The position numbers and the translations under genes were made by a program. Below the pieces are notes generated by a model. It did not search any database. It was not told the origin of the DNA and was given only the letters and a program-made list of their open reading frames with translations. A stretch of 10,366 nt of DNA, from assembly GCA_003024985.2 (NCBI GenBank), contig PXIH01S0003337.1. One strand, 5' to 3'. This stretch comes from Euperipatoides rowelli (Eukaryota > Onychophora > Udeonychophora > Euonychophora > Peripatopsidae). Positions 1 to 6,843 of this stretch are shown piece after piece (within the stretch, counting starts at the first letter, position 1; each line of letters starts with the position of its first letter).

Positions 1-412
1 GATGCACCAGAGGGCACTTCTGTAATATTTAATCTACTGTATATTCTTGTGCAAGGAAAATGCACCAGGGGACACTTATGTGATCTTTATTTTATGTCAT
101 GTTCAAGGAAGATGCACAAGGGGGCACTTCTGTGACCTTTATGTGCAAGAAATACACACCAGAGGGCACTTCAGTGATCTTTATTTTATATCATGTGGGG
201 AATATGCACAAGAGGGCGCTTCTAGAATCTTGATTTTATAGCATATGCACAAGAGACACCTCTGGTAGGTGAGCTTTATTTAATATTAATCTGCATTGCA
301 CAAGTTAGATACACCAGAAGGCACTTCTGTGATCTTTATTTTATATCATATGTAAGGAATATGCACCAGGGGGGGGGGGGCACTTTGCTGTTCTTTAATT
401 TATGTCCGCAAC
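1..412. repeat. Degenerate ~50-bp minisatellite, about eight units
   Basis: Units begin near 1, 58, 111, 152, 202, 243, 308 and 359. Each carries a version of TGCACCAGAGGGCACTTCTG, followed by a T-rich stretch such as GATCTTTATTTTATATCAT and then GCAAGGAA. Spacing runs from about 41 to 65 bp, so units differ by internal deletions (the third lacks the ATTTTATATCAT part) and insertions (the 243 unit is the most divergent). The last unit has expanded its GGG into a run of 12 G (369-380). The array runs off the left edge, so its full size is unknown. A 64-codon frame through it (47-241) repeats the same peptide pattern because the DNA repeats; I do not regard it as coding. Confidence 0.88.
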
Positions 413-433
413 CAAATCAAATAACTGTAGATC

Positions 434-451
434 TTTTTTTTTTTTTTTTTT
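434..451. repeat. Poly-T tract (18 T)
   Basis: An uninterrupted run of 18 T lies just after the minisatellite. On the minus strand it would be a poly-A run. It could be the tail of an old retroposed sequence, but no recognisable body or target duplication is visible beside it. Confidence 0.9.
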
Positions 452-860
452 AAATTAAGTTTGTGCTTGTACAGCACTTTCCTCCTTCAAGAGTGGATGT
501 GTCGGATTGGCAGGTTTTCTAGAGTATAGACTCTCAATAAATGTTATTCACCGTTAATTATAAGAAAAATTAATGCAGGTGTATTTGTAATGGCAGCATT
601 AGTAAAGGGAAAGTAGAAGATTAGGACTGAGAGTGAAATAAAAATAGAATAGAGCAGATTTCCAAAGATAATAAAGATCACCATTTTGATTCAGAAATAC
701 AAGGAGGACAGCCAGGATCTAGTCAGGACAGTTCTACCCTTAATAGAGTTCTATAAATAATACTAACCAACTAATATACTATATAAAGTTCTATTAATGA
801 TATTTCATTTTCCATCATACAAATGTAAATGTATTAAACTCAAATTAATTTGCACATTAT
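452..860. other. Unassigned AT-rich sequence, no gene seen
   Basis: No long frame, RNA gene or strong repeat was found. A small local similarity exists between GTTCTATAAATAATA near 750 and GTTCTATTAATGATA near 788, which may be a minor local duplication. Nothing else stands out. Confidence 0.5.
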
Positions 861-1010
861 AGCTGATGAGGTAATTGAAATAAGCAATGGGGGTGTCACA
901 TTACCTTTAGTAATATACCTGATATGTGGTTGTGGTTTCATCTATCCAAGTTGAAGTTATATATTATTAGAATGTCCTAGAGCTAATTGGATGAAATACA
1001 ATAATACTGT
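861..1010 (+). repeat. Possible very divergent third copy of module R2
   Basis: Several short blocks occur in the same order as in the R2 copies at 2551 and 5024: GCTGATG then AATTGAAAT, later GTGGTTTCA, TTGAAGTTAT, AATGT, and ATTGGAT followed by AATAATA. The spacing differs and the intervening bases do not match well. By eye this could be an old copy or chance in AT-rich DNA. Confidence 0.3.
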
Positions 1011-1837
1011 ATAAGTCATTTAAGTTTCCATTACATTTTAATGGTTTCAAGGGATTTATTGATTTTTTTTCCCCAGCCATATGTTTTCATTTTATAAACT
1101 TGAAAGGAGTTAAATATCCAAAAGGCTCCAATCCTGTCTATAAATAATTTCTTCTCTAAGAAAAAAACCTGTGAAATTATCACTTTTTTTTTTTAAATGG
1201 GGCCTGGAGGGTAGAAAACAGTCTTTATCAACAATCATAATAACTATTATGAAAATGTTTGAAACTAGAGATTTATAAGTAAACTCTTTGAAAAGAAGAA
1301 AAATAAAAATTCACCACATATTCTCCAGGAAAACAAAAATTCATCCAAGTGTTGAATACTTAGTCAATTCAGATTGATTTAAATCCAGTTGAAGACTAAT
1401 ATTGTTCCTGAAGCTGTAAGTCTTAAATTGAGCTGAATGCTTGGCTGGGGGGGGGGGATGTATCGATCTTTCGTTGGGATTTATCTAATTGATTTATAGA
1501 AAGAAAAAAAAAAACATTATTGATTTATTGGAACTTTTTTTTTAATGAAGTGTTATAAGAGTTGATGCCTGCTGTCAGAGTTGATTTTTTGGAAGTGTCT
1601 ATGCTTTTCACGATGTCAACTCTTTTGGTTTCGAATTACGGTATGTGGAAAATTATAATTTCATGTGTGCTATATAAATCTATAGTCTCGTTCATACTTC
1701 TGCGAATGCTCATCCCTTACCTAACAGTGGAAAGCTTTCCATAAGATCATGCATCACACTGCGGTCAGACATGTGCAATTAAAAGACAGCATTCGTCATC
1801 GTACGTAATTGTTGAAAAAAAAAATATTTACGAGACC
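1011..1837. other. Unassigned sequence with homopolymer runs, no gene seen
   Basis: Contains T and A runs (for example 1182-1194 and 1504-1514) and an 11-G run at 1447-1457. A 60-codon frame from a TTG at 1562 to 1744 has a hydrophobic translation, but it has no standard-start context, splice signals or known motif, and it is within the length expected by chance. I see no supported feature. Confidence 0.5.
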
Positions 1838-2250
1838 TATCCATTTGCTCTTCGTCTCGTTAGACATTGAACCAATCATATCTTAGATTCTCTAATTAGA
1901 GTAGATACACTGTTGTTTTTGTCCCCATTTAGTTTGAAAACATCGTATTTGAAAACGTATTTTCAAACAACAACTGTTTGAAAATATGGAATGTGATTGG
2001 CTTTTGTGTGGAGCAATTTAATTGATTGTGGACCAAATCTAGTAGAAAACTATGAACAAATTAACACCCAACTCTCCATTTATGAGAAGTATCAAAACGG
2101 ATCAGAGACCTGTTCCATTAGAAGTATAAATGAGCATTGACAATTTGACAAATGGTCACGCATTCACTGAAAAGTGAAAGCAATCTAAAATCTTAAACGT
2201 TCAAGAAAAAAGACTTGCCATGCTAATGGTCAATCTACATGTGAATTGTC
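1838..2250 (+). repeat. Interspersed repeat module R1, copy A
   Basis: This segment aligns by eye, on the opposite strand, with 4384-4925. Shared blocks in order include CCATTTGCTC, GTTAGNCATTGAACCAATC then ATATCTTA, CACTGTTGTTTTTG, TTTAGTTTGAAAACA, CGTATTTGAAAA, GGAATNTGATTGGCT, GTGAACAA-like sequence, ACCTGTTCC with TAAATGAG, and GCCATNNTNCTAAT. Copy A lacks roughly 130-150 bp that copy B has near 4640-4790. The family is unidentified; no coding potential or obvious terminal repeats are seen. Its right end runs into the hairpin that starts at 2228. Confidence 0.75.
1932..1984. repeat. Short self-complementary cluster inside R1
   Basis: GTTTGAAAA at 1932-1940 and 1976-1984, and TTTGAAAA at 1948-1955, flank TTTTCAAAC at 1960-1968. 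The pair 1948-1955/1960-1967 forms an 8-bp stem with a 4-base loop. Copy B of R1 has the single GTTTGAAAACA...GTATTTGAAAA part but not the inverted block, so the cluster appears specific to copy A. Confidence 0.7.
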
Positions 2251-2473
2251 ATGTCGCGGTTCTCCTCATTCTATTTTTGTGATAAATTGTCTGTAAGAGA
2301 TTGATAATGTGCTGATTCTTTACACTAGTATTTTCACCTTTCTTTAACTAAGAGGCTGTTATGACAGGTGGAAATACTAGTGTAAAGAATTGGCACATTG
2401 TCAATCCCCTACAGACAATTATTACAAAAATAAAATGAGAACTGCGACATGACAATCCATTTTTAGACTGACC
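2228..2473. repeat. Long imperfect hairpin, arms about 110 bp (MITE-like)
   Basis: The left arm 2228-2338 is complementary to the right arm 2367-2473, with a 28-base spacer. Outer ends read GGTCAATCTA and TAGACTGACC. Strong inner blocks include ATTGTCATGTCGC, ATTTTTGT, AATTGTCTGTA, GATTGA(T/C)AATGTGC, TTCTTTACACTAGTATTT and CACC. Arms are roughly 80-85% matched by eye, with a few indels. There is no coding frame and no clean target-site duplication outside GGTC/GACC. The structure resembles a foldback element or MITE whose copies have aged; the mismatches argue against an assembly fold-back artefact. Confidence 0.85.
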
Positions 2474-2535
2474 TAAGAACTGGATAACCTAAGACATATT
2501 TTACCGCGTATTTAACATCTGCACGTGTATTTTCG

Positions 2536-2657
2536 CCATTACTGAAAGGGCTGATGGAAGTTGTGTCAAAATTATTGAAATCGATCAAAAACGCTTATTT
2601 CACTTCTAGATTATCATAGGTTCAGGACATAGTGGATTTCACTTGTAGTTGGAGTTA
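2536..2657 (+). repeat. Interspersed module R2, copy A, left part
   Basis: Matches 5010-5188 in the same orientation. Shared blocks are CTGATGGAAGTTGTGTCA, a TCAAAA-containing stretch, ATCATNAGGTT, GGNCATAGTG, ATTTC and TGTAGTTGGAGTTA. The copy stops at the TTA where the transposon at 2658 begins and resumes at 3399. It lacks the (TA)n tract present in copy B. Confidence 0.8.
2655..2657. repeat. Left target-site duplication TTA
   Basis: TTA directly before the left terminal inverted repeat matches TTA at 3396-3398 after the right one. The homologous unoccupied site in R2 copy B has a single TTA at 5186-5188. Confidence 0.65.
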
Positions 2658-3395
2658 AGCCAGGCACACACTAGGAGAGAAAAAACTTTGTAGTTTTCAT
2701 ATTTGGCAGTTTTTTAATGATGCGAAAGTTTTCGCAAGAGTAATCAGACACACACACTAGGATAATTTTTTTTATTTGAAAGTTTTTCTCTTTAATGTGC
2801 GTACTCCTATTGTCAAAATGGAGAGTGACATTCAATGGCTACCACATTGATTTGTATATTATTGTATTAAATATTTATATAGGCCTATACATGAAAATAA
2901 ATAGATTTTTCAATTTCCAATCAGTGCTGATTCAGTTTTAAATATCAAAGCCATTTACCTGTTGTATTAGGCTACTTACGATACCAACGGCTTGCAGAAT
3001 CGTCGTTTTTAATAAAATAAATAAATAAATAGTGGCTTGTGATATTCAGTTAAGTGCTGGTTGTACAGACATGGATATTTTTCTACTTCTTTAATTAATA
3101 GTGATATTTCATCGTTGTTCCAGTTTCAGTTGGCGAAGCGAGTGGCCGGCATTTTTATTTAGTAAAGTCAAGTCACATGTTCTCAACTTCTCATCGTCCG
3201 GTGATTGGCTGCATTTTTGACTCTGAAGAGAAAGTTTTCAAAAAGTAGACCTGAGGTCTACTTTTGAAAGTGATAAAAGAGTTCTCTTCGAAGTTTGATT
3301 TTCTCTAGAGTATTTTGACACACACGAGAGTATTTACCTTCGGAGTACAATTCTTCGATGCTTCAAAGTAAAATTCTCCTAGTGTGTGCTAGCCT
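2658..3395. mobile_element. Non-autonomous DNA transposon, probable PIF/Harbinger-like (TTA duplication)
   Basis: Terminal inverted repeats start AGCCAGGCACACACTAGGAG (2658 on) and, on the minus strand from 3395, AGGCTAGCACACACTAGGAG; 18 of the first 21 positions match. Similarity continues through an ACTTTG block to about 38 bp. CACACACTAGGA recurs at about 2752 as a subterminal copy. The 738-bp interior has no transposase frame, so mobility would have depended on an enzyme supplied in trans. The insertion interrupts R2, and the empty site in R2 copy B confirms both ends. A 3-bp TTA duplication is typical of PIF/Harbinger elements, but without a transposase the superfamily is an inference; CACTA-type elements (also 3-bp) are an alternative. 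Poly-A/T tracts and an internal hairpin (3221-3293) lie inside. Confidence 0.72.
3221..3293. repeat. Internal hairpin of the transposon
   Basis: A perfect 11-bp inverted repeat, AAAAGTAGACC (3241-3251) and GGTCTACTTTT (3255-3265), has a 3-base centre. Pairing extends outward through TTTC/GAAA. Outer blocks, CTCTGAAGAGAA at 3221 and GTTCTCTTCGAAG at 3281, are also roughly complementary. It could be a nested smaller foldback element or part of the subterminal structure of the host transposon. Confidence 0.8.
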
Positions 3396-3398
3396 TTA
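3396..3398. repeat. Right target-site duplication TTA
   Basis: TTA follows the right terminus at 3395 and matches 2655-2657. After it, the R2 sequence resumes. Confidence 0.65.
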
Positions 3399-3440
3399 GG
3401 GTTCAGGGTAATGATAAGGTTAGGACTGTAAATAAAAAAA
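3399..3440 (+). repeat. Interspersed module R2, copy A, right part
   Basis: GGTAATG, GGTTAGGACT and GTAAATAAAAAAA continue the R2 match to 5189-5220 (GTAATG, TTTGGATTCT, AAATAATAAAAAAA). This continuation on the far side of the transposon shows that R2 was present before the insertion. Confidence 0.6.
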
Positions 3441-4157
3441 TTATGGCTGCTTGCTATCCATCTTGAACATGTGACTAAATGGGACTTAGACTTTCCAGTT
3501 TCTAGGCACTCCTATTTTAGTCACAGGGAATTGTGGTATTCTCTGAACTTTATTGCCTAGTAAAATATTTTAAGCCTGTCAAAAAAAATGACAGGAATTT
3601 TTGTCATGCTCCCTCCTCTCCCCCACCCCTTTTTAAGTCAACCTTCTGCCATCAGTACTAACATTTGTATTTTCTAGCATTTACAGTCAACAGAATTATC
3701 TATTATTAGAAATAATATTGTAAAATGTTTTAAAACAAACTCTTACGTTATTTTGGTCCTAATCGAATCTAAGGTGGCCGCCCTTCTTGTTTTTAGATTA
3801 ATCGTGAAATTTTTTTTTATTTTTTTTATCCCTTGTCCCGCTTAAGTGCTATAACCACCCTGCTTTACTATAGGGCTTCCAGTATTGTTGATTAACATCT
3901 TATTTTAAAAAAAAATATTAAAATAAATAATTATTAGTAACAATCGCTAAACAAATTGCTAATTAATATTTTAGCCTATTAAAAAGATGGGCGGTGGATT
4001 ACTATCCAAACTTCGTTTAATTATTATTAGTGATGTAAAAATGTATTGACATAAGGATACGGTCCTTTTTTTTTTAAAAAAAAAATCTCTTGGATCACTT
4101 TCTCAATTTTGAACGGTGCCAACTGTAATGAAATTAATTGCACTTGAATAAACAATT
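3441..4157. other. Unassigned AT-rich sequence with minor hairpins and tracts
   Basis: No gene is visible. Small structures: GTGACTAAAT near 3472 opposite ATTTTAGTCAC near 3512; CCTGTCA/TGACAGG around an A-run (3575-3595); a polypyrimidine tract at 3607-3635; and a T10 run directly joined to an A10 run at 4066-4085. None is enough to name an element. Confidence 0.55.
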
Positions 4158-4383
4158 ATGTTATGCATCAACAGATCATCCACCAACCTGGTCAGATGTG
4201 TGTTAGTGATGCTATNTGTTAGATAAAGGTTCAAACTACATGCCCAGATATTATAATAGCAAATAATAGACTATTTATTTGCTATTATAATATCTGGGCA
4301 TGTAGTTTGAACCTTTATCTAACAGATAGCATCACTAACACACATCTGACCAGGTTGGTGGATGGTCTGTTGAAGCATAACAT
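4158..4383. repeat. Near-perfect 226-bp palindrome (108-bp arms)
   Basis: The left arm 4158-4265 is the reverse complement of 4276-4383 with only two clear mismatches, both near the outer ends (A/T and T/C differences in the ATGCATCAACAGATCATCC region). The unresolved base N at 4216 lies opposite a G in the right arm, so C is expected there. The centre is almost loop-free: AAATAATAG, A, CTATTTATTT. No target-site duplication is obvious; a CAATT on each side is offset by three to four bases. It could be a very young foldback element or MITE, a recent inverted duplication, or an assembly/amplification artefact. It sits at the far end of R1 copy B. Confidence 0.93.
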
Positions 4384-4696
4384 GGTCCAATTTTGTAATT
4401 GATTAGTATTATGGCATTTTTATAGATCTTTCGTAACACCACTACTGTATTTCTAAAATGTACTTAGGGAATTCTAAATGTGATCAGTCTAAAATCTCAT
4501 TTATATTTTACGGAACAGGTTGCCGAACCATTTTAATTCGTCTTGTAAATATAGATGTGAGTAAAATTGTTCACAGTTAGTGCTGGGTTGGATCTGTAAC
4601 CAATGAAATTGATTTATGCAACAGCCAATCATATTCCTCGTTATTTCCCACACTTGTTATCTTTAGTTTTAAGCGTCAAAATGAATTCAAGTAAAC

Positions 4697-4724
4697 TTTT
4701 ATTTATTTATTTATTTATTTATTT
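4697..4724. repeat. (TTTA)n microsatellite
   Basis: About six to seven tandem TTTA units lie inside R1 copy B. They are absent from R1 copy A. Confidence 0.9.
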
Positions 4725-4801
4725 CCAGAATTAGCCCATCCTTCACTGGGAAGGGTGAAATATTTGAGTTTTGCTTTATTTACTGCTTTACGAAATTCCA
4801 T
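4697..4801 (-). mobile_element. Possible retroposon fragment with (AAAT)n tail and short open frame
   Basis: On the minus strand, an ATG at 4801 opens 28 uninterrupted codons, with a translation beginning MEFRKAVNKAKLKYF and ending in a TAA within the (AAAT)n tract, whose plus-strand form occupies 4697-4724. A tetranucleotide tail after a coding-like end resembles a 5'-truncated LINE 3' end. However, the stop is supplied by the repeat itself, the frame is short, and sequence continues on the other side of the tail without a clean duplication. I do not recognise the peptide. This is a tentative call. Confidence 0.25.
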
Positions 4802-5009
4802 TTTCAAATACGTTGTTTTCAAACTAAATCAATTGAGCCAAAAACAACAGTGTGCTGCCCTCTACTTAGAAAACATAAGATATGATTGGTTCAATGGCTA
4901 ACAAGACAGAGAGCAAATGGACAGCTGCTCTGTGTAAAAGTTAAAGTTTTTACTAGCATCTGGGTATCAAACTTACCATGCCCATTCCTCACAAAACTGG
5001 CCGTTGATT

Positions 5010-5065
5010 GGTTCACTCCTGAACTGATGGAAGTTGTGTCAGAAAATCAAAATTGATTATATACA

Positions 5066-5125
<60 letters not shown>

Positions 5126-5220
5126 CATTTGTACCTATTTATCATCATAAGGTTGGGGCATAGTGAATTTCGCATGTAGTTGGAGTTATTGTAATGTTTG
5201 GATTCTAAATAATAAAAAAA
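5010..5220 (+). repeat. Interspersed module R2, copy B (unoccupied TTA site)
   Basis: Matches R2 copy A in the same orientation: CTGATGGAAGTTGTGTCA at 5024, then after the (TA)n tract ATCATAAGGTT, GGCATAGTGAATTTC, TGTAGTTGGAGTTA, GTAATG and AAATAATAAAAAAA. It has one TTA (5186-5188) where copy A holds the 738-bp transposon. No coding capacity is seen. Confidence 0.8.
5067..5123. repeat. (TA)28 microsatellite
   Basis: Uninterrupted TA dinucleotides inside R2 copy B replace the block that in copy A reads around CGATCAAAAACGC. A perfect (TA)n of this length is self-complementary and likely polymorphic. Confidence 0.97.
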
Positions 5221-5315
5221 GATCTGAGCCCATAATATGTCATTTGTGAGGAATGGACAAGGTAAGTTTGAAACCCAGACGCTAGTGAGTTTTTCAATAT
5301 ATGGAAAGTTTTACG

Positions 5316-5681
5316 TTTTTATGCAATGGACAAGTATTGCGTAGAAATATAAATGAAAATTTAGGGTTTTTAAGTCCTTTATTTATTTATTTTTTCCCTT
5401 AACATATTTGCTTTTTTTTTAAAAAAAAAAAAATAGAAAAATGTGGCATTTTTAGATCCTATCCCTTATTGGTGATGAATATAAAGATATCTGATTTTAA
5501 ACTCTTATTCTTTAGTTTGTAAACACAGTGCAGTAGCAAATATTGTATTTAATGAACAATTCCGTACATTTCTCTTATGGGGATTGACATTAAATCAATA
5601 AGCCACCACACAATTCCTTTCACGATGGAAAGACATTTTGGTTTACATTTTTATTATAATGGAATAAATATTATTAGTTTG
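5316..5681. other. Unassigned AT-rich sequence, no gene seen
   Basis: Includes a T9 run joined to an A13 run at 5412-5433, similar to the T10A10 tract at 4066-4085. No frame, RNA gene or repeat partner was identified in the rest. Confidence 0.5.
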
Positions 5682-5712
5682 ACCCTCCCCCCCCCCCCTC
5701 TTCCCCTATCCC
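5682..5712. repeat. Polypyrimidine tract with 12-C run
   Basis: A C/T-rich stretch around an uninterrupted C12 (5687-5698), followed by TCTTCCCCTATCCC. The minus strand is correspondingly G-rich. Confidence 0.9.
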
Positions 5713-6377
5713 GTGTACAAATATTGAGAACGATTTTTATTTAATTTCCTCCAGTTATTAATCCAGTTTCCTTTCCTTAATCATGGCTTTTTTGAACGGG
5801 CGAAAGGTCTATTCTGTTGATTTCATCGAACAACTTAGCCACAGAATTAGAATTCATTTGAGTGTCCCCGTTTTTAACTCTTCAGTCCTTCCCCCCTAGG
5901 AATGTCAAAGACTCAGAGCTGATTGTCAAGTGTGTACTCCTTGATCTATCTTAAATGTTTTGCAGTGTCTGGTAAAGTTGAGCAATTATTGACTGCTAGT
6001 GGTGTTACAGCTATCCTTTTTAAACCCTTCATTGGTATCATTACATTTTTAAAAATGAAATCTCTGTGTAATCGCAAACTGAAACAAGATTTAACTGCCT
6101 TTAGCCACAGGAGATTGTGCTCTTCATAGCTGTAATAAAAGAAGGAATTGTAAAATAAAAATAAAAATAAATAATCCCCATCCCCACCCCCAATAAAAAA
6201 ATTGTTATTGGAGCCTATAATAGACAATTCTTTGTTAATTTCTGTCTAATTACTGTGAACTGTAGAAATGTTGATAATAGAAATATGATTAATAATTTTA
6301 ATATATGAAATTAACTGGGCTTATTCACACCCACCTGACTAGCAAATATATAAGGCCGGACATATTTTTAGTAAAAT
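5713..6377. other. Unassigned sequence, no gene seen
   Basis: Overlapping frames on both strands (68 codons plus, 5923-6129; 93 codons minus, 5946-6227) lack any known motif. The minus frame begins in an A-rich simple stretch that translates to runs of F and L. Non-standard start codons and the mutual overlap argue that both are chance. AAATAAAAATAAAAATAA at about 6153-6170 and the following C-rich CCCCATCCCCACCCCC are simple sequence. Confidence 0.5.
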
Positions 6378-6397
6378 GGAGGGGGGAGGAGGGGGAA
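6378..6397. repeat. G-rich purine tract
   Basis: GG-A-GGGGGG-A-GG-A-GGGGG-AA, an uninterrupted purine stretch with several G runs. It might form non-B DNA, but only two of its runs are long. Confidence 0.8.
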
Positions 6398-6514
6398 GTT
6401 TGTTTGAAATCATTATAATCACCCATGCATGGACGAAAAAGTTTAAGGAGATTGGAGGTTTACTGTAGGGTCAAGGTCATCGTACATCAACCAACACTGT
6501 GGAACCACATCTGA

Positions 6515-6549
6515 TTTTTTTTTTGGAGGGGGGGGGGGGGGGGGGTGGG
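6515..6549. repeat. T10-GGA-G18-T-GGG tract
   Basis: Ten T (6515-6524), then GGA, then 18 consecutive G (6528-6545), then TGGG. It is the longest G run in the window and has intramolecular G-quadruplex potential on the plus strand. Run length is prone to sequencing error. Confidence 0.93.
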
Positions 6550-6843
6550 TATTTTAATGACATGTTTTACCCTACACCTGTACCAAACCGTAATGTTTTT
6601 AAGACTCAACTAACAGACGGCATAGGTACCGTGACGAAAGGTATGCTATACAACACATGACATGAAATAGAATTTACCCTTGACGTGCTGCATGCAAAAA
6701 AAAAGGGGGGGGGGGCACATGTAGACATGTAAAAACATTTAGAGTTGATAAACAAATTGCAACAAACGGTTTGTTGATAGACTTTTAGTTCATGAGTTAC
6801 GTTAAATCGTTATCATAAAGGTAATTCTTTGACATGCTGTATA
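6550..6843. other. Unassigned sequence with A9G11 tract
   Basis: A9 (6696-6704) is followed directly by G11 (6705-6715) and CAC. Otherwise there is no gene or identified repeat. Confidence 0.5.

Larger units (their letters stand above)
4384..4925 (-). repeat. Interspersed repeat module R1, copy B (inverted)
   Basis: This is the reverse-orientation partner of 1838-2250. Read on the minus strand from 4925 it gives TCCATTTGCTCT, CATTGAACCAATCATATCTTA, CACTGTTGTTTTTGG, TTTAGTTTGAAAACA and, past an insertion, GGAATATGATTGGCTG, ACCTGTTCC and AATGCCATAATACTAATCA. It holds about 130-150 extra bases (about 4640-4798) relative to copy A. GGAAT occurs at both junctions of the extra segment, so it may be a 5-bp duplication from an insertion, or copy A may be deleted. 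Confidence 0.75.
4934..5315. repeat. Inverted repeat enclosing R2 copy B
   Basis: The left arm 4934-4996 is complementary to the right arm 5243-5315. Blocks are ACTAGCATCTGGGTATCAAA with GACGCTAGTGAG and TTTGAAACCCAGA, CTTACCATGCCCATTCCTCA with TGAGGAATGGACAAGGTAAG, and AGTTAAAGT with GGAAAGTTTTAC. The core matches at roughly 85% by eye; the right arm has a small insertion (about 5294-5304). The arms bracket R2 copy B, including its (TA)n tract. The pair could be the ends of a composite element or a duplicated flank in inverse orientation. Equivalent arms were not found around R2 copy A. Confidence 0.78.

Noticed and set aside
47-241. 64-codon plus-strand frame with repeated CTRGHF-like peptide
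   Set aside because: It lies wholly in the minisatellite; the peptide repeats because the DNA does, and it has no gene context.
1-412. CRISPR-like array
   Set aside because: Repeats are degenerate, linkers are related to each other and of unequal length, and the context is eukaryotic; it is a minisatellite.
1562-1744. 60-codon hydrophobic plus-strand frame
   Set aside because: TTG start, chance-level length, no motif or splice context; hydrophobic translation is expected from T-rich DNA.
4150-4395. CAATT on both sides of the large palindrome as a target duplication
   Set aside because: The right-hand copy is three to four bases away from the arm end while the left is adjacent, so it is not a clean duplication.
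5923-6227. Overlapping frames on both strands (68 and 93 codons)
   Set aside because: They overlap one another, lack a recognisable domain, and part of the minus frame is simple A-rich repeat read as F and L.
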